A stretch of 64,000 bases of DNA from Providencia rettgeri (lineage in GTDB: Bacteria > Pseudomonadota > Gammaproteobacteria > Enterobacterales > Enterobacteriaceae), in NCBI RefSeq assembly GCF_041075285.1, contig NZ_CP163512.1:4092001-4156000 (forward strand). Direction: 5' to 3'. A model generated the notes under the pieces. It saw only the letters and a list, made by a program, of their open reading frames with translations. It made no database searches and was not told the DNA's origin. The position numbers and the translations under genes were made by a program. This document shows positions 54,933 to 62,965 of the stretch, in pieces (positions within the stretch are counted from its first letter, which is position 1; the number at the start of each line of letters is the position of its first letter).

Positions 54933-55331
54933 TTATTTCTCACATAATTTTTTATCTATTGTATATGTGGTTACCATTGTTGACGATTTATCCGTGCACC
55001 TAATGTAACCTTTTGATAAAAGGTTATTTTTCATGCCTAAAAAAATAACTAAGCTTATTAATAACCCTATTATTGCTATAAATAAAAGATATTTGAATAT
55101 TTGGTTATTTAATTTTATTTCACTTGATGATTTTGCTGCTCGGTAAAAAATAAACGATAAATATAGGGTAAATGGGGAGACAAATATTAATGATGTAAAA
55201 TATAGAGACAAAGTTATTTTGTCCTCTAATCTTAAATATTGGATGTATGTAGATAAAGAAATAAATACACTTAACAAAGAAATTACAATAAAAAACAATG
55301 AATTAAATTTATTCTTTGTATTATTATCCAC
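54933..55331 (-). CDS. Three-TM membrane protein, candidate immunity protein
   Basis: 132 residues, GTG start inside the end of the upstream gene (8-nt overlap GTGGATAA). Hydrophobic segments at about 11-31, 42-64 and 80-100, then a polar tail with two Cys (YIRCTDKS, KKLCEK). Such short multi-TM proteins commonly protect against membrane-active toxins encoded just upstream. Resembles DUF1240-like small membrane proteins of Proteus/Photorhabdus only in size and topology. Low GC relative to the flanking rtc genes. Confidence 0.65.
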   Translation of the reverse strand: MDNNTKNKFNSLFFIVISLLSVFISLSTYIQYLRLEDKITLSLYFTSLIFVSPFTLYLSFIFYRAAKSSSEIKLNNQIFKYLLFIAIIGLLISLVIFLGMKNNLLSKGYIRCTDKSSTMVTTYTIDKKLCEK

Positions 55332-56202
55332 GGCTAAGTGCCCTCCAGTTATTAAATATCGGTTGAGGGCTTCTTGTTTCAGCTTTAGCGCGGCGGTGAA
55401 ATTTTAGGTCTCTTATTATGGATTCACTAATCCCTAATTCATTATCAAGCCAATACAAAATACCAACAATTACAAAACCTATGAAAAAGACACCTAAGGT
55501 TACTAGTATAACACTTGTTCCACCGGTTAATGCAGCCGTTACTAAGCCTCCTGTAACTGTTGCTGTTATTTGTGTACCAACAGCTAATTTTGCCATATCC
55601 ATAGTTATGTTTACGAAAAAATTAACCAGTGTGTATTCATCCCTAAATATTAGTTCTACAACTCTATAAGCTGCAGAAAATACAATAGAAAAGCGAGCAG
55701 CCCCCACGGATACATTATTCATCCCCTGAGTACCTGCACCCATGTATAGAATTCGAGGGTTGTTTGCTAAATATCGAGTTCCGTCTAAGAACGTTCTAAT
55801 TCCGGCATGACCTGATAGACGAATATAAACATTACCGTTTGGTCCTGTATATTGAGTTGCTCTAATATTGAAATTTCCAAACTCATTAATAATTCTGTCT
55901 ACCCTGTATGCTTCATAAATATTTCCTGAGAATGAAGATACTATATCTCCAATATCAAATACCGTTTCTTTTGGATCTTTGAAAGGTGTCGGAGTCGATA
56001 GATTTTTTAAAATATAATCCGCTTCCTCAATGGTGATAACAGCTGCGACATTATCATCGTCTTTTTCGTTATTAAGGATACCCCTAATTTTTGTAAGATT
56101 TGCTTGGTAGTAAAGTTCATCATAGTTAGGGACGGTTTCAAAACTGAATTTATCATCAGCATCAATGAGTGTTTTTGAAACAGGGTCATATTTATATGCC
56201 AT
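55324..56202 (-). CDS. Candidate membrane-inserting toxin/effector
   Basis: 292 residues from ATG 56202 (AAGGAG four bases upstream); an upstream ATG at 56259 lacks a ribosome site. N-terminal half is soluble. A central segment, IRLSGHAGIRTFLDGTRYLANNPRILYMG, leads to GAARFSIVFSAAYRVVELI. Then two long hydrophobic stretches: about 205-235 (Ala/Thr/Gly-rich) and 240-262 (VILVTLGVFFIGFVIVGILYWL), then a basic tail. No Sec signal. Layout resembles uncharacterised enterobacterial proteins with a C-terminal membrane hairpin that look like orphan polymorphic-toxin or T6SS cargo. The overlapping downstream 3-TM gene fits an immunity protein. Toxin function is inference. Confidence 0.6.
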   Translation of the reverse strand: MAYKYDPVSKTLIDADDKFSFETVPNYDELYYQANLTKIRGILNNEKDDDNVAAVITIEEADYILKNLSTPTPFKDPKETVFDIGDIVSSFSGNIYEAYRVDRIINEFGNFNIRATQYTGPNGNVYIRLSGHAGIRTFLDGTRYLANNPRILYMGAGTQGMNNVSVGAARFSIVFSAAYRVVELIFRDEYTLVNFFVNITMDMAKLAVGTQITATVTGGLVTAALTGGTSVILVTLGVFFIGFVIVGILYWLDNELGISESIIRDLKFHRRAKAETRSPQPIFNNWRALSRG

Positions 56203-56299
56203 GCGACTCCTTGAATTTGGGTTATGGACTGTGAGTATAGCATAAGATATGCCACTCATTCGACAATAAATAGCCTAATGCTCCAATGTGGTACTAATC

Positions 56300-56326
56300 A
56301 AAATGGAGCGAAGCGACAACCATTTT
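56300..56326 (-). terminator. Terminator of the RNA-repair operon
   Basis: AAAATGG / CCATTTT stem with inner GTCGC/GCGAC-like pairing, 9 bp beyond the nucleotidyltransferase stop; T-run on the minus strand. Confidence 0.7.
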
Positions 56327-56334
56327 TAGGATCA

Positions 56335-57129
56335 TTAATTATTTTTTAGTACAACAGTACGAAAAAAATCATCCAATAAATGGCTATCTCGGCAAAAAGG
56401 CTCAGGAAATGCCAAACGCTCAGCACGTTCAATACTCTCAGCCACTAACGCATCTATTGCAGGACGCCTTGCACCGTAATGGCTTTCATCGACGTTCGAC
56501 TTTATTTCTAACAGCTCTTTAATCTCTGCCAACACAAGTTTATCGGTAACTGTTGCGGCCACTAACTCTGAAAAGGCCATCGGTGGCATATTTTTATGTA
56601 TTGCTATCCAGCGTAACGCTAAAATCGCTCTAAGTAGATAAAAATACTTTTTCAGTTTGACTTCCTTACCTTTAAAATCCGTATGTAAGTTGCGTTTACT
56701 AATTGATAAATAATGATATCGGGACTTTAATGGTGAATAAAATTTTGTGGCAAGTTCCTCTAACTCAGCAAAAAAGTCTTCGTCTTTAAAATAAACGATA
56801 GGGGAATGTAGCCATTCGATTAATGCGGGGTTTGAATTGCGCATTAATCTCAACGCTTTGGATAATTCCCAGCCCGATATATCTAGCTCATCATCTATCG
56901 GTTTTTCTATTACATCCCGTTTGGGGTCGAGAGTTAAGTACCAGTCTAATTTATGCACATAGATAAACCGCACATCATAGTCGCTATCGCGGGAGGCAAA
57001 GCCCCAACCGCGACTGCCTGATTCACAAGCAAAAAGAATTTTAACGTGATGACTTTCTTCTATGTCTTTTAGAGTACTGCATATCCGTTCTTTCATTAGC
57101 ACGGATACACTTCCGCTGTTGGTTTCCAT
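56335..57129 (-). CDS. RNA-repair nucleotidyltransferase (RlaP-like, PF10127)
   Basis: 264 residues. Pol-beta type nucleotidyltransferase motif CESGSRGWGFASRDSDYDVRFIY: the G-S-x-x-W-G and D-S-D-x-D (metal-binding Asp pair) are intact near residues 36-52. Then YVHKLDWYLTL and ALIEWLHSPIVY, typical of the YcgL-like predicted nucleotidyltransferase family that travels with RtcB. It is 15 bp downstream of rtcB. Expected to add nucleotides to or adenylate RNA ends during repair; biochemistry is not established as far as I know. Last gene of the sigma-54 operon. Confidence 0.85.
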   Translation of the reverse strand: METNSGSVSVLMKERICSTLKDIEESHHVKILFACESGSRGWGFASRDSDYDVRFIYVHKLDWYLTLDPKRDVIEKPIDDELDISGWELSKALRLMRNSNPALIEWLHSPIVYFKDEDFFAELEELATKFYSPLKSRYHYLSISKRNLHTDFKGKEVKLKKYFYLLRAILALRWIAIHKNMPPMAFSELVAATVTDKLVLAEIKELLEIKSNVDESHYGARRPAIDALVAESIERAERLAFPEPFCRDSHLLDDFFRTVVLKNN

Positions 57130-57144
57130 ACTTTCTCATCTTAT

Positions 57145-58371
57145 TTACCCCTTCACACACACTACTTGGCGGAGGGTATGAACAATTTCTACCAGTGATG
57201 ATTGAGCGGCCATCACCGCATCAATGTCTTTATACGCCATCGGAATTTCATCAATAACATCACTGTCTTTTCGGCATTCAACGTGTGCAGTCGCTATCTT
57301 TTGGTCATTTATGGAGAAACGTTTCTTGGCTTCAGTTCGGCTCATCACACGACCTGCACCATGGCTACAAGAACAAAAGCTCTCTTCATCACCCAGTCCG
57401 CGCACAATAAAGCTTTTTGCTCCCATTGAGCCAGGAATGATCCCCATTTGGCCTTTTCGGGCAGAAACAGCGCCTTTTCGTGTTACTAAAACTTCCTCAC
57501 CAAAATGTTGCTCTTTTTGCACATAGTTATGGTGGCAATTGACCGCTTCTTGTTGTGTGGTAAACGGCTTTGGAATTTCACGGGAAAGCGCTTCCAATAC
57601 GCGGTGCATCATCACTTCACGGTTATGGCGGGCGAAATCCTGCGCCCAACCCACAGCTTCCATATAGTCATTAAAATGCACGCTGCCTTCTTCAAAGTAC
57701 GCTAAGTCCCTATCTGGCAAATTAGCGATATGCTGTTGCATATCTTTTTGTGCCAATGAAATAAATAGGTTACCTATCGCATTTCCCACCCCGCGAGACC
57801 CACTATGCAACATTACCCACACGCGGTCTTGCTCATCCAAACACAATTCAATAAAGTGATTTCCAGTTCCCAACGTCCCTAAGTGGTTGTAATGGTTAGT
57901 TCCACGCAATTTAGGGTACTTATCACAAATACGTTTAAAATCCTCATCTAAATGCGCCCAATGGGTGTCCACAATATCCGGTGTACGATGCCAAGCCCCT
58001 TTATCACGACCATGTCGATGGGTTGTTCGTCCATGAGGTACCGCTGCTTCAATGGCAAAACGAATATTTTGCAAGCTATCAGGCAAATCAGACGCGGTTA
58101 GGGATGTACGCACGGCGATCATTCCACACCCAATATCCACCCCAACCGCCGCAGGAATAATCGCTCCTTTGGTTGGGATCACGCTCCCGATGGTTGATCC
58201 TTTCCCAACATGCACATCTGGCATTACCGCTAAGTGTTTAAAAATAAATGGCATTTTTGCGGTGTTTTGTAATTGTGTTACTGCTTTCGGGTCAACGGGA
58301 ACCCCGTTAGTCCACATTTTTACCGGTACGCCACTTTCTTGAATTATTTGATTAAAGTTATTATTACTCAT
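57145..58371 (-). CDS. rtcB: RtcB: RNA-splicing ligase (3'-phosphate/5'-OH)
   Basis: 408 residues, same length as E. coli RtcB and highly similar. Active-site marks: PDVHVGKGSTIGSVIPT, GVDIGCGM (metal-binding Asp/Cys), HLGTLGTGNHFIELC, HSGSRGVGNAIG, CHHNYVQKEQHFGE and the guanylylated His in SCSHGAGRVMSR. It joins RNA 2',3'-cyclic phosphate or 3'-phosphate ends to 5'-OH ends with GTP and Mn2+. Located 2 bp after the slipin gene. No rtcA (RNA cyclase) follows, unlike E. coli. Confidence 0.96.
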   Translation of the reverse strand: MSNNNFNQIIQESGVPVKMWTNGVPVDPKAVTQLQNTAKMPFIFKHLAVMPDVHVGKGSTIGSVIPTKGAIIPAAVGVDIGCGMIAVRTSLTASDLPDSLQNIRFAIEAAVPHGRTTHRHGRDKGAWHRTPDIVDTHWAHLDEDFKRICDKYPKLRGTNHYNHLGTLGTGNHFIELCLDEQDRVWVMLHSGSRGVGNAIGNLFISLAQKDMQQHIANLPDRDLAYFEEGSVHFNDYMEAVGWAQDFARHNREVMMHRVLEALSREIPKPFTTQQEAVNCHHNYVQKEQHFGEEVLVTRKGAVSARKGQMGIIPGSMGAKSFIVRGLGDEESFCSCSHGAGRVMSRTEAKKRFSINDQKIATAHVECRKDSDVIDEIPMAYKDIDAVMAAQSSLVEIVHTLRQVVCVKG

Positions 58372-58373
58372 TG

Positions 58374-59921
58374 TTATTCCTTAATTTTTACCAATCCATT
58401 TAATACTTGGTCTAATCCACCGTAAACGGAAATTTGATCGATTCGATGTGCAATACTTTCTAAGGTTTCTAGCTCTTTTAAGCGCAGCGCAACAGGGTTG
58501 TTTTCCATCACTTTTGCCGTATTTAACAGTGAACGTGTGGCCGCTGTTTCTTCGCGACGGCGGATCACATTCGCTTGTGCTGATTTTTCAGCCTCGACAA
58601 CTTGGGACAATATTGTGCGCATTTCACCCGGCAAAATAATGTCTTTTACACCGATGCTATCCACTTCTAAGCCAAACTCAGTAATGCTTTGTACCACTTG
58701 CGTTAGCATCAACTCATCGATTAATTGTTTGTTTTCTAATAGTTCATCAAGTGTACGGGTGCCGATGATTTCCCTTAATGAGAACTGTAATTCACGGTAC
58801 AAATGCTCCACTGGCTGGCTTAATTTTGAAAATGCATGCAGCACATCTCCATAGCGCCAGTTAGCTGATAAATTAATACGCAACGTGACTTTATCTTTGG
58901 TTAAGATTTCTTGCCCATTGACTTCTAATGACTGTAAACGCGTATCAATGATATCAATTTCAGGAGTATGCTCTACGCGCCAATAACCGTGGGTACCTGC
59001 GTCGAGTAAACCTGTTATCTCACCATCAATTTTTAGTACGCCAATATGCCAAGCTGGTATTTGAGCAATTAGGCAAAGTTCGCTGCCTTTGATGCGTTTT
59101 TTTGCCGCCAAGCGTTGTGTTAATGTATCGGATAGCATCACATCACCCACTTTTTGTTTCTCTACACGCAAGGAATTTCCTGATTTCCAGTACAGACGTC
59201 GCGTTGCGGGTGATAAAATTTCCACCAAGTTATTATGTGAATATAAAAAACCGATTTCGTCATCGGATAAATCAATATCGACCCCATATGAGGCTACCCA
59301 ATTTGGGTGATATTGACGAATTTGTTCAGCAAGTACAGTGTCAATGGGTTTATCAATGGTCTGTGAGCATACATCAATCACTTGAATTTCTGGTTTTTGT
59401 TTGACTGACCAAAAACCATAATTTCCCGCCTCTAATAGGCTTTTTATTTCACCGTCCACTTTTAATAAGCCTATTTGCCCTGCAAAAATTTGGGCCATCA
59501 CACATAAATCACGGCCTTTAACCCCTTTTTTGTGGATCAAATGATCCGTTAGCTTATCTGTCATCGCTAAATGGGCTACGCTATGCTTTTCGATACGTAA
59601 ATCATCGTTAGTTTTCCAATATAAACGGCGTGTTTGTGGGGCAATAATTTCAACTAAATGATGATGTAAATATAAAAATGCGACTTCATCATCAGATAGA
59701 TTAATATCAACGCAGTATTCATTTACCCAATCCATATGGAACTGACGCAAATGGGCGGCCAATTTTTCTTCAATCGGTTCATTGTTTAATGTGAAAAATG
59801 AAACTGTCAGTTTATTGAACCAATCTTGTACGCGGTGCTCACCTGCCACTAACAGTTGTTTGAAATCACCATTTTTTGACGTTAATGCAATAAGTCCTTG
59901 AGCTACATTTATTTTTTTCAT
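58374..59921 (-). CDS. Slipin/SPFH-domain protein with tandem N-terminal modules
   Basis: 515 residues. The C-terminal half (~330-500) is an SPFH/band-7 domain (VNGQEILTKDKVTLRINLSANW, REIIGTRTLDELLENKQLI, GLEVDSIGVKDIILPGEMR, then EAEKSAQANVIRRREETAATRS). Upstream are two homologous ~143-residue units (about 54-187 and 197-330) sharing W-V-x-x-Y-x-V-D-I-x-L-S-D-D-E, F-L-Y-x-H-x-x-L-V-E-I-x-x-P-x-T-R-R-L-Y-W-K and G-x-x-K-V/I-D-G-E-I-x-x-L-L-x-A-G. The last motif also occurs once in the first 30 residues. No TM helix. First gene of the RtcR-controlled operon; slipins recur with RtcB in many bacteria. Role unknown, perhaps a scaffold for repair. Confidence 0.88.
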   Translation of the reverse strand: MKKINVAQGLIALTSKNGDFKQLLVAGEHRVQDWFNKLTVSFFTLNNEPIEEKLAAHLRQFHMDWVNEYCVDINLSDDEVAFLYLHHHLVEIIAPQTRRLYWKTNDDLRIEKHSVAHLAMTDKLTDHLIHKKGVKGRDLCVMAQIFAGQIGLLKVDGEIKSLLEAGNYGFWSVKQKPEIQVIDVCSQTIDKPIDTVLAEQIRQYHPNWVASYGVDIDLSDDEIGFLYSHNNLVEILSPATRRLYWKSGNSLRVEKQKVGDVMLSDTLTQRLAAKKRIKGSELCLIAQIPAWHIGVLKIDGEITGLLDAGTHGYWRVEHTPEIDIIDTRLQSLEVNGQEILTKDKVTLRINLSANWRYGDVLHAFSKLSQPVEHLYRELQFSLREIIGTRTLDELLENKQLIDELMLTQVVQSITEFGLEVDSIGVKDIILPGEMRTILSQVVEAEKSAQANVIRRREETAATRSLLNTAKVMENNPVALRLKELETLESIAHRIDQISVYGGLDQVLNGLVKIKE

Positions 59922-59939
59922 TATTTTTCCTTTTTTAAT

Positions 59940-60227
59940 ATTTATCCGGCACTGAAGAAAAAAGCGAAGTGATGAGGGGAAAAGTAGAGTGCCTAGGGGC
60001 TGTCTAAATTTCTGCTCATCACTCGGCGTAGCTCCCGAGTGGCGGATTTAAGCTTAACTTCAGCTCGTTGTTTTACGTTTTGGAGACGTTATTTTCAGGA
60101 GTCGAACCTGATAGCTAGGCTATTACCAAGGTATCTTACCGACGGCGGCATACAGACCATGTAGTGACAACAGCCACCATGTCTGCACCGGTTGAACGCG
60201 AAGTTCAGACATTTTCCGGCAGTGGAT
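59940..60227 (-). ncRNA. Structured leader RNA of the rtc operon with tRNA T-arm-like hairpin
   Basis: From the predicted sigma-54 start (~60227) to the slipin ribosome site there are ~290 nt without an ORF but unusually GC-rich and foldable. On the minus strand: T-arm-like TCAGG-TTCGACT-CCTGA (60111-60095), preceded by a variable-arm-like ATAGC-CTA-GCTAT (60123-60111); CACTCGG / CCGAGTG hairpin (60041-60020); GTCTG/CAGAC/GTCTG segments (around 60212-60150) that permit two competing hairpins; GTGATGAG/CTCATCAC long-range pair (60022-59969). RNA-repair operons elsewhere carry tRNA-like or Y RNAs (Salmonella yrlA/yrlB), so this is a probable tRNA-like noncoding RNA. No full cloverleaf is found and no rsr gene is present. 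Confidence 0.62.
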
Positions 60228-60237
60228 GAATTTATAA

Positions 60238-60254
60238 TTGCCAGAAGCGTGCCA
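60238..60254 (-). promoter_or_regulatory. Sigma-54 promoter of the slipin-rtcB-rlaP operon
   Basis: Minus strand TGGCAC (60254-60249), five bases, TGGCAA (60243-60238). The -24 GG and -12 GC are at the exact spacing of the consensus TGGCAC-N5-TTGCW, with one mismatch. Divergent from rtcR, which encodes the matching sigma-54 activator. Confidence 0.88.
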
Positions 60255-60402
60255 ACTTTTTAAAGAATAGGAAAAATATTTTTATCTGCATGAAAAATAA
60301 CAATTAATTATTTTTATTCTAAAATAAGCTTACAATAACAGCAGAAATGAATTAGCCTATTTATTATCTTTTTATATCGCATTTTATAAATTTATATAAA
60401 TC
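60255..60402. promoter_or_regulatory. Region between the sigma-54 promoter and rtcR
   Basis: 148 bp, very AT-rich. It should carry the RtcR upstream activating sites and the rtcR promoter. No unambiguous repeat could be assigned; the ribosome site of rtcR is weak. Confidence 0.45.
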
Positions 60403-61995
60403 ATGACTGAAAAACGAAAGGTTGTAATTGGTGTACTGGGAACGGTATTGGATAGGCGGGGTAAGAGGGCCAACCGCTGGACCAAATGGCGTCCAACGGT
60501 CGGGTTGTGCCAACAGCCGAATATCAATATTGGCCGCTTTGAATTAATTCATCAGGTCAATGATTACTCGATGGCGCAGCGGGTCAAAGAGGATATTGAA
60601 CAAGCCTCTGCACAAACTGAGGTGGTATTACACGAAGTGGATATCGCTGATCCGTGGGATTTTGAGGAGGTGTATACCTCGCTACTGGATTTTTCTGCGA
60701 GCTATACTTTTGATACGGATAACGAAGAGTATCTGGTACACATCACCACCGGGACACACGTGGTGCAGATTTGCTGGTTTTTATTAACAGAAGCCCATTA
60801 TTTACCTGCCAAACTGATCCAAACCTCCCCCAGTGAAAAGGGCAGGGAAAAAGACCCTATTGGTATTCACACGGTGATTGACCTTGATTTAAGTCGCTAC
60901 ACTCATATCACTAGTCGTTTCCAAAAAGAACAACAGCAACAGGTTTCATTTTTAAAGTCGGGTATTGCGACACGTAACCGCGCATTCAATACCATGATTG
61001 AACAAATTGAACGCGTCGCGTTACGTTCAAAGGCCCCGATTTTACTTAATGGCCCAACAGGGGCGGGTAAATCATTTTTAGCACGAAGAATTTACCAGTT
61101 ACGTGAAAGCCGGCACCAAGTAAAAGGGCGGTTTGTGGAAGTGAACTGTGCAACATTGCGCGGCGATAATGCGATGTCCACATTGTTTGGTCATGTAAAA
61201 GGGGCATTTACGGGGGCGATTAATCCACGAAAAGGGCTATTAAAAGAAGCCGATGGCGGCATTTTATTTCTTGATGAAATTGCGGAGCTTGGGCTAGATG
61301 AACAAGCCATGTTGCTAAAAGCCATTGAAGAGAAAAGTTTTTTTCCTTATGGTGCAGATGAAGAAATTCACAGTGATTTTCAATTAATTGCGGGGACTCA
61401 TCGCAATTTGGCGCAGCAAGTGGAAGAGGGTAAATTCCGTGAAGACTTGTTTGCCCGTATTAATATGTGGACCTTTGCTTTGCCCGGTTTGCGTGATCGC
61501 CGTGAGGATATCGAACCGAATATCGATTATGAACTGGTGAAATTTAGCCAAGACGCACAACATCAAATTCGCTTTGATAGCGAAGCCCGTGACCTGTATG
61601 TGAAATTTGCCTGCTCGGAACAAGCGCTATGGCGCGGCAACTTCCGTGAATTAGGTGCATCAATTAGCCGTATGGCAACCTTTGCTGAAAAAGGGCGAAT
61701 AACTCGGTCGGTAGCCGAAGAGGAAATAGTTCGGTTGCAGACGCAGTGGCAAATAAAATCGAGTAATATGTTGCCTGAACAAATTGGTGAAATTGATTTA
61801 TTCGATCAACAACAACTGGTCACGGTACTGGATGTGTGCCGCCGCTCTTCATCCCTTTCAGAAGCCGGACGCACGCTGTTTGCGGTGTCTCGGCAACAGA
61901 AAAAACAACCCAATGATGCGGATAGGCTGCGAAAATATTTAGCCAAGTTTGGGCTGGATTGGGAACATATTCAACAGATAAAGAAGAGACAGTAA
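60403..61995 (+). CDS. rtcR: RtcR: sigma-54 activator with CARF sensor domain
   Basis: 530 residues (E. coli 532). The N-terminal ~180 residues are the CARF/Rossmann sensor ([34 protein letters not shown]). The AAA+ domain has Walker A GPTGAGKS (217-224), the sigma-54 contact loop GAFTGA (267-272) and Walker [13 protein letters not shown] (285-296). The C-terminal HTH contains [17 protein letters not shown] product of RNA damage is thought to bind the CARF part and relieve inhibition. Divergent from the slipin-rtcB-rlaP operon. Confidence 0.95.
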   Translation: MTEKRKVVIGVLGTVLDRRGKRANRWTKWRPTVGLCQQPNINIGRFELIHQVNDYSMAQRVKEDIEQASAQTEVVLHEVDIADPWDFEEVYTSLLDFSASYTFDTDNEEYLVHITTGTHVVQICWFLLTEAHYLPAKLIQTSPSEKGREKDPIGIHTVIDLDLSRYTHITSRFQKEQQQQVSFLKSGIATRNRAFNTMIEQIERVALRSKAPILLNGPTGAGKSFLARRIYQLRESRHQVKGRFVEVNCATLRGDNAMSTLFGHVKGAFTGAINPRKGLLKEADGGILFLDEIAELGLDEQAMLLKAIEEKSFFPYGADEEIHSDFQLIAGTHRNLAQQVEEGKFREDLFARINMWTFALPGLRDRREDIEPNIDYELVKFSQDAQHQIRFDSEARDLYVKFACSEQALWRGNFRELGASISRMATFAEKGRITRSVAEEEIVRLQTQWQIKSSNMLPEQIGEIDLFDQQQLVTVLDVCRRSSSLSEAGRTLFAVSRQQKKQPNDADRLRKYLAKFGLDWEHIQQIKKRQ

Positions 61996-62008
61996 AAGGA
62001 ACAAAAAC

Positions 62009-62923
62009 ATGGAGTTAACTTTTCTAGGAACCAGTGCTGGTGTGCCGACAAAAGAGCGCAATGTTACCAGTATGATATTAAATTTGGTCGGTATTCGTAA
62101 AAGCTACTGGCTCTTTGACTGCGGAGAAGGCACGCAGCACCGTATTCTTAATAGTCCATTTAAAGCGCCAAAAATTGAGAAAATATTTATTACCCATTTG
62201 CACGGTGACCATATTTTTGGGCTGCCGGGGTTGTTATGTAGCCGTTCAATGGGGGGAGCAACGGAACCATTAACCTTATATGGGCCAAAGGGACTCAAGC
62301 AATATATTGAAACGGTGTTGTCTATTAGTGTGTCTTATATGACTTACCCTCTTGACATTATTGAGATTGAGGCTGGTCAATTGTTTGATGATGGCGAGTT
62401 AATTGTCACTGCGTATTCCCTTGATCACCGTGTGGAATGTTATGGCTATCGTATTGAAGAGCATGCCAAAAGTGGGGCATTAGATGCGAACAAATTAGCG
62501 CGTGATAACATTCCGCGAGGCCCGTGGATGCAAGCACTCAAGGCAGGTAAAACCATTACCCTTGAAGATGGCCGTATGGTTAATGGCGCGGATTATCTTG
62601 GTGAGCCGATTCCTGGCAAAGTTATTGCCATTTTTGGGGATACCCAACCGACTCCGCAAGCACTGGAACTTGCAAGAAATGCGGATGTCATGATCCATGA
62701 AACGACTTTAGAAGCGGAATTTGCGGAAAAAGCGAATGAACGCGGTCATTCAACAACACAACAAGCGGCTGAATTAGCGCGCGAAGCGGGAGTAAAACGT
62801 TTTATTGCGACTCACTTGAGTGGGCGCTATACAAGTGAAGATATTCCAAGGTTATTAGCGCAGTGCCAATCTGTGTTCCCTGCAACTGAAATCGCAGAAG
62901 ATTATTTGACCGTGAAAATCTAG
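62009..62923 (+). CDS. rbn: Ribonuclease BN/Z (tRNA 3' endonuclease)
   Basis: 304-residue metallo-beta-lactamase-fold RNase. Starts [20 protein letters not shown]. Zinc motif HLHGDH (63-68); further ligands in [28 protein letters not shown] and ATHLSGRY. Length fits the short RNase Z (ElaC). It processes tRNA 3' ends and has exonuclease activity in E. coli. It starts 13 bp after rtcR on the same strand, so the two may be co-transcribed. Confidence 0.93.
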   Translation: MELTFLGTSAGVPTKERNVTSMILNLVGIRKSYWLFDCGEGTQHRILNSPFKAPKIEKIFITHLHGDHIFGLPGLLCSRSMGGATEPLTLYGPKGLKQYIETVLSISVSYMTYPLDIIEIEAGQLFDDGELIVTAYSLDHRVECYGYRIEEHAKSGALDANKLARDNIPRGPWMQALKAGKTITLEDGRMVNGADYLGEPIPGKVIAIFGDTQPTPQALELARNADVMIHETTLEAEFAEKANERGHSTTQQAAELAREAGVKRFIATHLSGRYTSEDIPRLLAQCQSVFPATEIAEDYLTVKI

Positions 62924-62925
62924 CC

Positions 62926-62951
62926 TAAGCGGGCAAGATATTGTCCGCTTA
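62926..62951. terminator. Hairpin between convergent rbn and deoR
   Basis: TAAGCGGGCAA / TTGTCCGCTTA, 11-bp stem (one G-U) with GATA loop. No strong T-run, so efficiency is uncertain. Confidence 0.65.
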
Positions 62952-62965
62952 ATCTCTTGATGATT

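Noticed and set aside
60040..60180. Canonical tRNA gene
   Set aside because: Only the T-arm and a variable-like hairpin fit; I could not build a D-arm, an anticodon arm or a 7-bp acceptor stem with CCA in place.
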